Shown: piece by piece, positions 15,916 to 23,715 of the stretch
Position numbering within the stretch: position 1 is the first letter of the stretch
Layout of the letters: every line of letters starts with the position of its first letter
DNA from: Chryseobacterium cupriresistens
GTDB taxonomy: Bacteria > Bacteroidota > Bacteroidia > Flavobacteriales > Weeksellaceae
NCBI RefSeq assembly: GCF_046614675.1
Contig: NZ_JBKKJT010000002.1
Span: forward strand, 763,795-827,794
Length of the DNA stretch: 64,000 nucleotides
Direction: 5' to 3'
The notes under the pieces: generated by a model
Seen by the model: only the letters and a program-made list of their open reading frames with translations
Databases searched by the model: none
Told to the model about the DNA's origin: nothing
Made by a program: the position numbers and the translations under genes

Positions 15916-18114
15916 ATGAGTTTTATAGAATGCCATGAAGAGCCTATCCATATTCCGGGTTCTATACAAAGTTTTGGCTATTTGATTGGCATTGACGCAG
16001 AGTTCCGTACCATTACTTTTTTTAGCAGGAATATTTCGGATCTATTTAAAATTGAGCGCTCAGAGGAGCTGTTCGGAAGAAAGATTACTGACTTTCCGGA
16101 AAGTTTTCAGGGCATTATTGATTCAGAAATCTATACTTCACTGGATAAGTTTATCAGACGTAAGAATGAAACTTATTTCGATAAGATTTTTATTAATGGT
16201 ACAGAATATCATTTCTCTGTTTTCAGAAGTGAACTTTATATTTTTCTGGAGTTCGAAGAGGTTATCATTAATCCCAATAAACGAATTTCCAATAAATATG
16301 ATAACTTTTACATCATCGATAATGAAAAGGAACTCTGGAACCATCTTCTGGAAACTCTTTCAAAGGTGGTGAATTATGATCGTATGATGGTCTATAAATT
16401 CATGATGGACGGTTCCGGAAAAGTAATCGCAGAAAAGAAAAACGAAAATATGGAAAGCTTTCTGGGGCTTCATTACCCGGAGTCTGATATTCCGAAACAG
16501 GCCCGCGATCTTTATCTGAAAAAAAGAAAAAGAATCTTCAGCAATGTATATGCGGATACGGTTCCTATTTTAAGCAGAAGCCCTGAAAATATTGATCTTA
16601 CTTACTCCGCATCCAGGGGAATGTCACCGATTCATGCACAGTATCTGAAAAATTCGGGAGTGGCGTCCAGCTTCAGTGTTTCCATTATTATTGATGATCA
16701 TCTCTGGGGCCTGGTAACCTGCCAGAATGTTGAAGCTAAACATATTGATCTTGAAGATAGAGTACAGGCCGGAATTTTTACGGCTCTGGCAGCGAATGCC
16801 TATTCTTCTTTTAAATCAAAAAACGAACTGAATTACCGGTTGGAACTCAATGAGAGAATGTCTCAGCTGAAAACGGAATTTTTAAAGCATAACAATCTCT
16901 TTAATTCTCTTATTGAATGTAAAAAAGAAATCAGAAACTTACCGGAAGCTGATGGTCTTGCCATTGTTTCTGATGAAAATATAATAACAGACGGAAGTAC
17001 TCCTGATCATGAAAATATTGGACGAGTTGCAGCATGGGCTCTTAGTAATACCAATGAACGTATTTATGTGAGCCGAAACTTCCTTAAAGATTATGGCAAA
17101 GAACTTGAACTGACTGAAAATGCAGCAGGAATTGCCATCTATTTTATTGAAAGGGATAAAAATGAAATGCTGATCTGGTTCAGAAAAGAGTTTGATGAAC
17201 ATATCAACTGGGCAGGAAATCCGGAGAAGAAAGTAAGTGTGTTTTCTCAGAACGGAGAGGAAAGACAAATGATATCTCCCAGAACTTCATTCCGCATTTT
17301 TACAGAAAATATCAAAGGGCATTCAAAAAGATGGAATTCCAGAAATGTAAGTGCAGTACAGGCTGTAAGGGATCTGATCTTAGAAACTTCCCATAAAAAT
17401 TACAATGCGATTAAAAGGCTTAATGATGAGCTTAAAAAAGTAAATGAGGAACTTGACAGTTTTTCATACACTATTTCTCATGACCTGGGAACACCTCTCA
17501 CCGTGATGAAACTGAATGCACAAATGCTTCTGGGAAATCTTGCTGATAATTCTGAAAAAAGTAAAGCCAAGATCAATGCAATTATTGAAGAAATTGATAA
17601 TATGGCTGAAATGATGCATGACGTCCTGCAGCTGAGCCGTGCCAAGCACAGCGAAATTCAGCTTGAAAGTCTGAAAACAACGTATACTATTGAGAAGATA
17701 TCTGAAAATGCCAAGATGACCTACGGAAGTGCCAACAGTGAGATTATCATCAAAGAGTGTCCGGATGTACTGGCTGATAAGACAATGCTTCATCAGGTGT
17801 TTCTGAACATCATCAACAATGCTGTGAAATATTCTTCCCATAAAGATCTTCCAAAAGTAGAAATTGAAGGGACAGAAGACGGGCAAACCATTATTTACAG
17901 GATCTCAGACAACGGTATTGGTATTCCTGTGGAGGAAAAACATAAAATGTTTAAAATCTTTAACAGGATGGATAATGCCAAAAAATTCAAAGGAAACGGA
18001 GTGGGACTATCTATTGTGCACCGCATTATGCAAAGACTTGGAGGAAATGTTGATTTTGAGAGTAATAATGAGGGGACTTCATTTATTTTAACGTTCAAAA
18101 AGCCTTACATTTGA
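15916..18114 (+). CDS. bphP: bacteriophytochrome sensor histidine kinase
   Basis: With the start at 15916 the protein has 732 residues in PAS-GAF-PHY-HisKA-HATPase order. Cys6 in ECHEEPIHIPGSIQ is the bilin-attaching cysteine of bacteriophytochromes. The GAF domain holds YPESDIPKQAR, and the PHY tongue shows PRTSF near residue 455. The kinase has its H-box (YTISHDLGTPL) near residue 520, the N-box NIINNAVKYS, and G-boxes DNGIGIP and GNGVGLSI. It should bind biliverdin covalently, sense red/far-red light and autophosphorylate. The gene 21 bases downstream encodes the heme oxygenase that makes the chromophore. No response regulator gene is adjacent, so the output partner is unknown. Confidence 0.93.
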   Translation: MSFIECHEEPIHIPGSIQSFGYLIGIDAEFRTITFFSRNISDLFKIERSEELFGRKITDFPESFQGIIDSEIYTSLDKFIRRKNETYFDKIFINGTEYHFSVFRSELYIFLEFEEVIINPNKRISNKYDNFYIIDNEKELWNHLLETLSKVVNYDRMMVYKFMMDGSGKVIAEKKNENMESFLGLHYPESDIPKQARDLYLKKRKRIFSNVYADTVPILSRSPENIDLTYSASRGMSPIHAQYLKNSGVASSFSVSIIIDDHLWGLVTCQNVEAKHIDLEDRVQAGIFTALAANAYSSFKSKNELNYRLELNERMSQLKTEFLKHNNLFNSLIECKKEIRNLPEADGLAIVSDENIITDGSTPDHENIGRVAAWALSNTNERIYVSRNFLKDYGKELELTENAAGIAIYFIERDKNEMLIWFRKEFDEHINWAGNPEKKVSVFSQNGEERQMISPRTSFRIFTENIKGHSKRWNSRNVSAVQAVRDLILETSHKNYNAIKRLNDELKKVNEELDSFSYTISHDLGTPLTVMKLNAQMLLGNLADNSEKSKAKINAIIEEIDNMAEMMHDVLQLSRAKHSEIQLESLKTTYTIEKISENAKMTYGSANSEIIIKECPDVLADKTMLHQVFLNIINNAVKYSSHKDLPKVEIEGTEDGQTIIYRISDNGIGIPVEEKHKMFKIFNRMDNAKKFKGNGVGLSIVHRIMQRLGGNVDFESNNEGTSFILTFKKPYI

Positions 18115-18135
18115 GAAACTTTTAAAACGCTATTT

Positions 18136-18687
18136 ATGGTATCAGAATATCTTAAACAGAATACAGCAGAGTATCACGATGCAGCAGAAAAACTTTTTAA
18201 TTCTGAGAAGATTTTCAACAAAACCTTCACTTTAGAGGATTATAAAAAAATCATCCATACCAATTACCTGATGCTTCTTCACAGCGAAGATAAAATATTC
18301 AGCAGTCTTTCAGACAAGTATGCAGAAAAACTTCAGCTTGAGGAAAGAAAAAAGCTTTGCCTTATTGAAAAAGACCTGAAAAGCCTTTCCCTGAAAAATC
18401 AGGAAGCGTCCCACGACCTTGAATTCATTAATGAACATGAAGCGCTTGGAGCGATGTATGTGATTGAAGGGTCTACGTTGGGAGGAAATGTTATTGCTAA
18501 ACAGCTTTCTAAAACGGAAGGTTTTGACGACGTTACTTTCAATTTTTTCGGATGTTATCAGGAAAATACAGGCCCGATGTGGAAAAATTTTAAAGAAGTT
18601 CTGGATACTGAGGTGGCAGAAGAAAGCTACAATGAAGTGCTTTCCGGTGCAAAAAAACTGTATTCGTTTTTACTGAATGTCAACTAA
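18136..18687 (+). CDS. bphO: biliverdin-producing heme oxygenase
   Basis: A 183-residue all-helical protein of the heme oxygenase superfamily. His14 in AEYHDAAEK is placed as the proximal heme ligand. The glycine-rich distal helix is MYVIEGSTLGGNVI near residues 114-127. It would cleave heme to biliverdin, CO and iron. It follows the bacteriophytochrome gene with a 21-base gap and precedes a terminator, so the two form a photoreceptor operon that makes its own chromophore. The short length is typical of BphO-type enzymes. Confidence 0.9.
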   Translation: MVSEYLKQNTAEYHDAAEKLFNSEKIFNKTFTLEDYKKIIHTNYLMLLHSEDKIFSSLSDKYAEKLQLEERKKLCLIEKDLKSLSLKNQEASHDLEFINEHEALGAMYVIEGSTLGGNVIAKQLSKTEGFDDVTFNFFGCYQENTGPMWKNFKEVLDTEVAEESYNEVLSGAKKLYSFLLNVN

Positions 18688-18705
18688 TTATTTTAATTCT
18701 AATTA

Positions 18706-18739
18706 AATTCCTGAAAAATTGCGCAATTTTTCAGGAATT
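18706..18739 (+). terminator. perfect 34-base palindrome, terminator of bphP-bphO
   Basis: Arms 18706-18722 and 18723-18739 are perfect complements (left arm AATTCCTGAAAAATTGC). The palindrome lies 19 bases past the bphO stop and ends just before the mdh promoter box. A possible -33 TTG of that promoter falls inside it. Confidence 0.65.
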
Positions 18740-18741
18740 GT

Positions 18742-18749
18742 TAAATTTG
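18742..18749 (+). promoter_or_regulatory. Bacteroidota -7 promoter box (TAAATTTG) for mdh
   Basis: It matches TAnnTTTG, with a TTG at 18719-18721 separated by 20 bases. It lies 55 bases before the mdh start, leaving a short untranslated leader. Confidence 0.55.
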
Positions 18750-18804
18750 GGGAGTTTCAAATTAAAATTTAACTAACAAAAAAATAATTTAAAAAAGTAA
18801 CAAT

Positions 18805-19731
18805 ATGAAAGTAACTGTAGTAGGTGCAGGCGCTGTAGGAGCAAGCTGTGCAGAATACATCGCAATGAAGAACTTCTGTTCAGAAGTAGTTTTGGTAGAC
18901 ATTAAAGAGGGGTTTGCTGAAGGGAAAGCAATGGATTTGATGCAGACAGCATCTCTTAACGGATTTGATACAAAAATTACGGGTACAACAGGAGATTACA
19001 GCAAAACTGCAGGTTCTCATGTAGCAGTAATCACTTCAGGAATTCCTAGAAAGCCTGGAATGACAAGAGAAGAATTGATCGGTATCAATGCTGGTATCGT
19101 GAAGGAAGTTACTGAAAACTTAGTAAAACACTCTCCGGAAGTAATCATCATCGTGGTTTCCAACCCAATGGATACTATGGCTTACCTTGTTCACAAAACT
19201 TCAGGTCTTCCTAAGCACAAAATCATCGGAATGGGTGGTGCATTAGACTCTGCAAGATTCAAATACAGATTGGCTGAAGCTTTAGAAGCTCCGATTTCTG
19301 ATGTTGACGGAATGGTAATCGCTGCTCACAGTGATACAGGTATGCTTCCATTATTGAGCAAAGCAACAAGAAACGGGGTTCCTGTAACTGAGTTCTTAAG
19401 TGATGAACAACAAAAATATGTCATCGAAGAAACTAAAGTAGGAGGTGCTACGCTTACCAAATTATTAGGAACTTCAGCTTGGTATGCTCCAGGTGCTGCT
19501 GTTTCTGTAATGGTTCAGGCCATTGCATGTGACCAGAAGAAAATGATCCCTTGTTCTTTAATGCTTGAAGGAGAATACGGACAAAATGATATCTGCTTAG
19601 GTGTTCCTGCGATTATCGGAGCTAACGGAGTAGAATCAATCGTAAACGTAACATTGACTGCTGAAGAGCAATTGAAATTCGCTGAAGCTGCCAACGCGGT
19701 AAGAGAAGTGAATGGAGATTTGAAATTTTAA
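18805..19731 (+). CDS. mdh: malate dehydrogenase
   Basis: A 308-residue NAD-dependent enzyme of the LDH-like MDH type that converts malate and oxaloacetate in the TCA cycle. The Rossmann motif VVGAGAVGASCAEYIA is at the N-terminus. The substrate-binding loop is IPRKPGMTREEL, with the expected arginines, and the conserved VVSNPMDTMAY follows. The catalytic histidine lies in AAHSDTGMLPL. The gene has its own promoter and is followed by a strong terminator, so it is a single transcription unit. Its codon use is even and resembles that of a highly expressed gene. Confidence 0.95.
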   Translation: MKVTVVGAGAVGASCAEYIAMKNFCSEVVLVDIKEGFAEGKAMDLMQTASLNGFDTKITGTTGDYSKTAGSHVAVITSGIPRKPGMTREELIGINAGIVKEVTENLVKHSPEVIIIVVSNPMDTMAYLVHKTSGLPKHKIIGMGGALDSARFKYRLAEALEAPISDVDGMVIAAHSDTGMLPLLSKATRNGVPVTEFLSDEQQKYVIEETKVGGATLTKLLGTSAWYAPGAAVSVMVQAIACDQKKMIPCSLMLEGEYGQNDICLGVPAIIGANGVESIVNVTLTAEEQLKFAEAANAVREVNGDLKF

Positions 19732-19767
19732 TGATTTACCCGCTTTTAAGCAGGAATTAAAATAGAT

Positions 19768-19805
19768 AAAACCCGGCTGTTTCAAATTTGAAACAGCCGG
19801 GTTTT
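19768..19805 (+). terminator. perfect 38-base palindromic terminator after mdh
   Basis: Arms of 19 bases (AAAACCCGGCTGTTTCAAA and its complement) are perfect, and the right arm ends in a T run. This is a strong intrinsic terminator 36 bases past the mdh stop. Confidence 0.85.
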
Positions 19806-19830
19806 GCTTAAATATTTGAATGGAGGAAGT

Positions 19831-19859
19831 TTTTGGCGCGGCCGGAGGCCGCGCCAAAA
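19831..19859. repeat. GC-rich palindrome between convergent genes (REP-like or terminator of the minus gene)
   Basis: Perfect 13-base arms (TTTTGGCGCGGCC and complement) flank the loop GGA. The stem is almost pure G and C inside very AT-rich DNA. It lies just downstream of the minus-strand hydrolase gene. It may terminate that gene, with the A/T ends acting as a U tract, or it may be a dispersed REP-like element. Confidence 0.6.
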
Positions 19860-19885
19860 CTGATTATAAAAATAAACAGCTGCTA

Positions 19886-20803
19886 TTACTTCGTTGTTTT
19901 TACAAAATGAGTAACAGCCTTCACAAATTCTTTATTTTTCTCGTAGTACAAAAGATGTCCGCCATCAATAGAAACTACTTTCTGATTGGGAAACTGGAAA
20001 GTTTTATAATGCTGAGTTCCGACTGCTTTATCATTTTTTCCGGTAATGATAAGTACCGGAACACGAATGTCCCTGGTGATGGGTGCATAATCGGCATAAT
20101 ATTCAGGAAATTCTTTGGGTTTTGAGATCACTGCCATTCCAAAGTCGATGATGCGGGGATGAAGAGAATCTATTTTATCAGACTCTTTTATGGTTTCAAT
20201 ATCTTCGGTCAGGAATTTATATCCGATTCTTTTCTTTCTTAAAGCGCTGCTGACTTTTGAAAGCTCTGAAGAAAGACTGTCTTTAGGAATCACTCTGTTT
20301 TTTATCTGTAAAAGGCTGTTTCCATATTCAATCTGTTCTTTGACAGATTCATCATTCAGAAAATGAAGGGTAACGTTCGCAAGAATGAGGCCTTTGGTAT
20401 ACTCTGGATATTTTTTTGCATAACCGACAGCAATGATTCCACCAAAAGAATGAGCCAGTAAAAATACTTTTTTCAATTTCAGATGCTGTCTCAGTTCTTC
20501 TATATCCTGAATCATTGTATCGAGATGATAATTTTCCGATGTACCGGATTCACCGGAACCCCGCTGGTCCATATAGATCATCTGTAAGTTTTTTTCCAGA
20601 TTATTTCCACCCATCAGCTCAAAAGATGGATATCCCTGTCCGGGGCCACCTGGAATATAAATACAAGCTTCTCCTTTTCCGGAGACTTTATATTTGATCT
20701 TTACGTGATCTGAGGTTTCAACGAACCCTTCTGATGATTTATTCTGAGCGGAAACGACAGTCAGGAAAGTGAGAAAAAAGAGTAGGATAGCAATTGTTTT
20801 CAT
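19886..20803 (-). CDS. exported alpha/beta hydrolase (proline iminopeptidase-like)
   Basis: A 305-residue protein with a signal peptide (MKTIAILLFFLTFLTVVSAQ). The oxyanion-hole motif appears as GGPGQGYPS and the nucleophile elbow as AHSFGG, with serine the nucleophile. An acidic residue in ITGKNDKAVG and a histidine in DGGHLLYYEK complete a plausible triad. The HGGPG-type motif is shared by the S33 prolyl aminopeptidases and related esterases, so the substrate is uncertain. The first residue of the HGGPG motif is not histidine here, since the motif reads IPGGPG. The enzyme should act in the periplasm. Confidence 0.83.
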   Translation of the reverse strand: MKTIAILLFFLTFLTVVSAQNKSSEGFVETSDHVKIKYKVSGKGEACIYIPGGPGQGYPSFELMGGNNLEKNLQMIYMDQRGSGESGTSENYHLDTMIQDIEELRQHLKLKKVFLLAHSFGGIIAVGYAKKYPEYTKGLILANVTLHFLNDESVKEQIEYGNSLLQIKNRVIPKDSLSSELSKVSSALRKKRIGYKFLTEDIETIKESDKIDSLHPRIIDFGMAVISKPKEFPEYYADYAPITRDIRVPVLIITGKNDKAVGTQHYKTFQFPNQKVVSIDGGHLLYYEKNKEFVKAVTHFVKTTK

Positions 20804-20889
20804 ACCATTATAACAATTGTAAGGGGTTGTTTATTACTAAAATACCAAACTATCTTCCTTTGCTTTATCACCTCTTAATTCTTATGGTA

Positions 20890-21441
20890 TTAAAGTTCTG
20901 CAATCTTTTCAAACAATTCAGGGTAGCTGGTGACTAATCCACCTTCATCCACCGAAATTTCAGCTTTAAAATCGGTTTCGATATTTTCATATAGGTATTT
21001 ATTAACAGATGTCCGGGTATATTGCTGCTGTACAGGTCTGATATGATGGTTTAATACATCAATATAGATGATATCAATTTTCTGAGAACTGTTTTCTGAA
21101 AGCTTTAAATTGTTGACGGGTAAAGTGTTGGTAAAGGGGGTCAGAGAAATATCTATGAATTTAAAATTATTGAATTCCGGATTTATAACATTGTTAATTT
21201 CCCATTGGTCCTGAATTCTTTTTCCGACAAGTGTCCTTTTTACCTTATTGATCTCCGATTCGATCAGGAAGTCCTGAACGATCCAGGCTTTATCAATGTG
21301 AATTTTATACTCTATACTATATATTTTATCTTCAAGACAGCCGATGATCTTTGATTCTACAGTATAGATTTTATCATCAGATTGTAAATTAAAATATTCA
21401 AGAGATTGATAAAATATTCCTTTCCAGATCAATGTTTTCAT
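20890..21441 (-). CDS. putative glycolipid-binding protein (DUF1089 family)
   Basis: A 183-residue cytosolic beta-rich protein. The family pattern is visible as an N-terminal W...G...E segment, a middle segment WIVQDFLIE, and the strongly conserved stretch DISLTPFTNTLPVNNLKL, which is the hallmark of the putative glycolipid-binding family (PF06475). The end VDEGGLVTSYPELFEK also fits. The glycolipid-binding role comes from a distant structural relationship and is weakly supported. It lies 86 bases upstream of the alpha/beta hydrolase on the same strand. Confidence 0.75.
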   Translation of the reverse strand: MKTLIWKGIFYQSLEYFNLQSDDKIYTVESKIIGCLEDKIYSIEYKIHIDKAWIVQDFLIESEINKVKRTLVGKRIQDQWEINNVINPEFNNFKFIDISLTPFTNTLPVNNLKLSENSSQKIDIIYIDVLNHHIRPVQQQYTRTSVNKYLYENIETDFKAEISVDEGGLVTSYPELFEKIAEL

Positions 21442-21501
21442 AATGATATTCTTTGATGTAATATTACAAGATGCAAATTAACGAATGTCAGGGTTGATTA
21501 C

Positions 21502-21527
21502 AAAAAAGAGCGGAAAAAACCGCCCTC
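21502..21527 (-). terminator. minus-strand terminator after the second GG-leader peptide
   Basis: The stem GCGG/CCGC with flanking GAG/CTC encloses an A-rich loop and is followed, on the minus strand, by six T residues. It lies 28 bases past the peptide gene stop. Confidence 0.6.
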
Positions 21528-21554
21528 AACAAAATTTTATCTAACAAATATTTT

Positions 21555-21788
21555 TTACATATAAACACATCCGCATCCTGTTTCCCATTCCTGGCACAGG
21601 CGCATAGGTTCAGTACAGCCAGGGTCACCGCCGCCGCCCTCAGAAACTCTGTAGCATGTACCACCACTGCAATAGTATGAACCTATAGTTGGCGGACAAT
21701 TGCCATCCATATCACACAATGCATAAGGAGTGTCTCCACCACTGATCAACACAAGCTGATTTCTCTTTAATTTTTTTAAATTTTTCAT
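21555..21788 (-). CDS. double-glycine leader, cysteine-rich peptide (bacteriocin-like)
   Basis: A 77-residue peptide if started at 21788; an in-frame ATG at 21797 adds three residues. The leader MKNLKKLKRNQLVLISGG ends in a double glycine, as in Bacteroidota peptides exported by C39 peptidase transporters. The mature part is short, rich in glycine (SEGGGGDPG), and has seven cysteines in CDMDGNC, YYCSGGTCY, GCTEP, LCQEW and CGCVYM. The family is common in Chryseobacterium and is often labelled bacteriocin-like; function is unproven. No transporter or immunity gene is nearby. It differs from the peptide at 6301 in everything but the leader. Confidence 0.7.
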   Translation of the reverse strand: MKNLKKLKRNQLVLISGGDTPYALCDMDGNCPPTIGSYYCSGGTCYRVSEGGGGDPGCTEPMRLCQEWETGCGCVYM

Positions 21789-21868
21789 AGTAATCATTTT
21801 TAATTTGTTGATTACTAATGTAAAAAAAAATTAACACACCAGCAAGTGTTTTAATGAATGTGGTAAAA

Positions 21869-22405
21869 TTACTCTATATCTAAAGTCATGAAAAGCGCAA
21901 TTTCCTCTGGATTTTCATAGAATCTTGTATTCAGTCCGGTAATATTGAATCCCATTCTTCTATAAAATTGTATTGCAGGATAATTGGTATTCTGTGTTTC
22001 CAGTTCAATCACTCTGGAATTCAATTTTCTGGCTTCTTTAATGGCGCTTTTAATCAATTTAATTCCGATTCCCTGTCGTCTGTATTTTTCGTTGACCAGG
22101 ATATTTTCAATATAAAAACTATTGTTCCATGTTCTTTGTTCACAGATAATCCAGCCTGCCAATTCTTCATTAACAAAAGCACCGAAAGAATTTCCCTGTT
22201 CAATGATGGTATTCAATTCTTCAAGATCTTCAGAAGTCGTTTCCCATATTTTGTGGTAAGGCAAAGACTTTTCCTTTATAATAAACTCAAAAGAACCTCC
22301 GAATTCAATAGATGAAACTACATATCGTATGTCTGTTGTATATCCGTTATGTCCCCATCCTGAGCAGGGATTGAAGGACAGCTGCTGTAATTTTTTTATT
22401 TCCAC
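21869..22405 (-). CDS. GNAT family N-acetyltransferase
   Basis: A 178-residue enzyme. The acetyl-CoA pyrophosphate-binding motif reads EKYRRQGIGIKLIKSA, preceded by the strand IENILV, and the C-terminal NTNYPAIQFYRRMGF segment is typical. The acceptor substrate is unknown. The gene ends 80 bases before the GG-leader peptide start on the same strand, and its start is 9 bases from the stop of the VOC gene upstream, so the two are co-transcribed. Confidence 0.85.
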   Translation of the reverse strand: MEIKKLQQLSFNPCSGWGHNGYTTDIRYVVSSIEFGGSFEFIIKEKSLPYHKIWETTSEDLEELNTIIEQGNSFGAFVNEELAGWIICEQRTWNNSFYIENILVNEKYRRQGIGIKLIKSAIKEARKLNSRVIELETQNTNYPAIQFYRRMGFNITGLNTRFYENPEEIALFMTLDIE

Positions 22406-22414
22406 CTTTATATT

Positions 22415-22807
22415 TTATTGCATTTCAGTACAGATTTCTACCAGATAATTGCTGGGATCTTTGATATAAGCTGTTTTTTGTCCCCATGGTTTTACCGCGA
22501 TATCTTCGTAAAGAACAGCCCCGTTTTTTAGTGCCTTTTCTACCAAGGCTTCCACATCATCCGTTGTAAATCCCAGTTCCATTCCAAAAGGTTTGTCTTC
22601 TGTTTTTGCGGTTAAAAATCCTTTTTTAATATTGGAATTGGCCAGGCTCACAGAAGCAAATGAAAGACTTGTTTCCCCGGTCAGCAGTTCGCCATAATCT
22701 TTTTCAGGAGTGATGAATTTTATTTCCGAACCAAAGGTGTTTTTATAAAAATTCATGGACAGTTCTACATCTTCCACGTACAGAATAACATATTTGAATT
22801 TGATCAT
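22415..22807 (-). CDS. VOC superfamily protein (glyoxalase/bleomycin resistance fold)
   Basis: A 130-residue protein made of two beta-alpha-beta-beta-beta units. It starts FKYVILYVEDVELSMNFYKNTFG and ends IKDPSNYLVEICTEM, where the final glutamate is a usual metal ligand. Members include glyoxalases, dioxygenases and antibiotic-binding proteins, so the activity cannot be assigned. It is 9 bases upstream of the acetyltransferase gene and 19 bases after the 261-residue protein gene, so the three genes form an operon. Confidence 0.83.
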   Translation of the reverse strand: MIKFKYVILYVEDVELSMNFYKNTFGSEIKFITPEKDYGELLTGETSLSFASVSLANSNIKKGFLTAKTEDKPFGMELGFTTDDVEALVEKALKNGAVLYEDIAVKPWGQKTAYIKDPSNYLVEICTEMQ

Positions 22808-22826
22808 AAGATTGAATCTGAAAGGT

Positions 22827-23612
22827 TTATTTCTTGTTTACAATATATTCTTCATCTACTATCAACACTGAATGGGGTCCGTGTAAAGGATATTCCTTAA
22901 AGCTTCCGAAATGACCGAAATGAAGAGGATATTTCTGGCTAAGCTGCCGCACTTTACGTCCAAATGAATTGATGTCAACCTTTTGCAAGGAATCTTTTTT
23001 CTGCCTGCCATTGGTGAAAAAGAGCATCAGATTACAATGATCTTTAAAATCAAAATCATTATAATAAAATACATGGAGGTTTTCTTCTCTGGAAATCCGG
23101 GTCAGGTCATCAATCAATTCTTTTTTATGCTGTAAAGGCAGATTACAATCTATTCTGGCTGCATAATTTTCTGCATTACTTTTTTTGAAGTCAGAACCCA
23201 CCATCTGAATGAAACGGTGCTGTATATTTTTGAATTCCTCCTTTTCCGGAGGATAGTTTTTGCTGGATTGAATGGCAAAAGGAAGACTTGCATCCAATAA
23301 TACTGCATTTTCACGGATCAATAGCTCTTCAACCAATTTAGCAAACTGAAAATGAAAATCAAAAAGCATATGGTCTCCAATATTGATGATGATTTGATTT
23401 CCATCGATATTCAGGTGTAAATATGTTTTCTTGAAATCTGATTTTAGTGCTTCCAGTTTAGGAATAAAATCATCTGTATTTTCCACTTGTACTCTGGTTG
23501 TCAGTTCAGCAGGAGTATCGGCATGTCCTCCAAGTCCAGGAGAAAATTTGAAAAATTGAAAGTCATATAATTGTTCCGGAAATTTGAAATACCAGTATAC
23601 GCCTAAAATCAT
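22827..23612 (-). CDS. hypothetical cytosolic protein
   Basis: With the start at 23612 the protein has 261 residues (MILGVYWYFKFPEQLYDF). The frame is open back to 23810, but that extension would overlap the start of the divergent pafA gene and the promoters between them. A minus-strand -7 box (TAATTTTG) at 23642-23649 is 30 bases from this start. The protein is an alpha/beta mixture with charged residues, no signal peptide and no motif I recognise. It is the first gene of a three-gene operon with VOC and GNAT proteins. Confidence 0.6.
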   Translation of the reverse strand: MILGVYWYFKFPEQLYDFQFFKFSPGLGGHADTPAELTTRVQVENTDDFIPKLEALKSDFKKTYLHLNIDGNQIIINIGDHMLFDFHFQFAKLVEELLIRENAVLLDASLPFAIQSSKNYPPEKEEFKNIQHRFIQMVGSDFKKSNAENYAARIDCNLPLQHKKELIDDLTRISREENLHVFYYNDFDFKDHCNLMLFFTNGRQKKDSLQKVDINSFGRKVRQLSQKYPLHFGHFGSFKEYPLHGPHSVLIVDEEYIVNKK

Positions 23613-23641
23613 AGAAGATTGGTTGATAATTGTACAATAAT

Positions 23642-23649
23642 CAAAATTA
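23642..23649 (-). promoter_or_regulatory. Bacteroidota -7 promoter box (TAATTTTG, minus strand)
   Basis: It matches TAnnTTTG on the minus strand and lies 30 bases before the start codon at 23612. It would drive the 261-residue protein, VOC and GNAT genes. Confidence 0.5.
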
Positions 23650-23684
23650 AATAAAATTTCACACTCCAAAACTTTCAAAACCCT

Positions 23685-23692
23685 TAAATTTG
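23685..23692 (+). promoter_or_regulatory. Bacteroidota -7 promoter box (TAAATTTG) for pafA
   Basis: It matches TAnnTTTG and ends 23 bases before the pafA start. With the minus-strand box at 23642 it forms a compact divergent promoter region. Confidence 0.55.
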
Positions 23693-23715
23693 TCATCAAT
23701 AAAAATTTTACTTGG

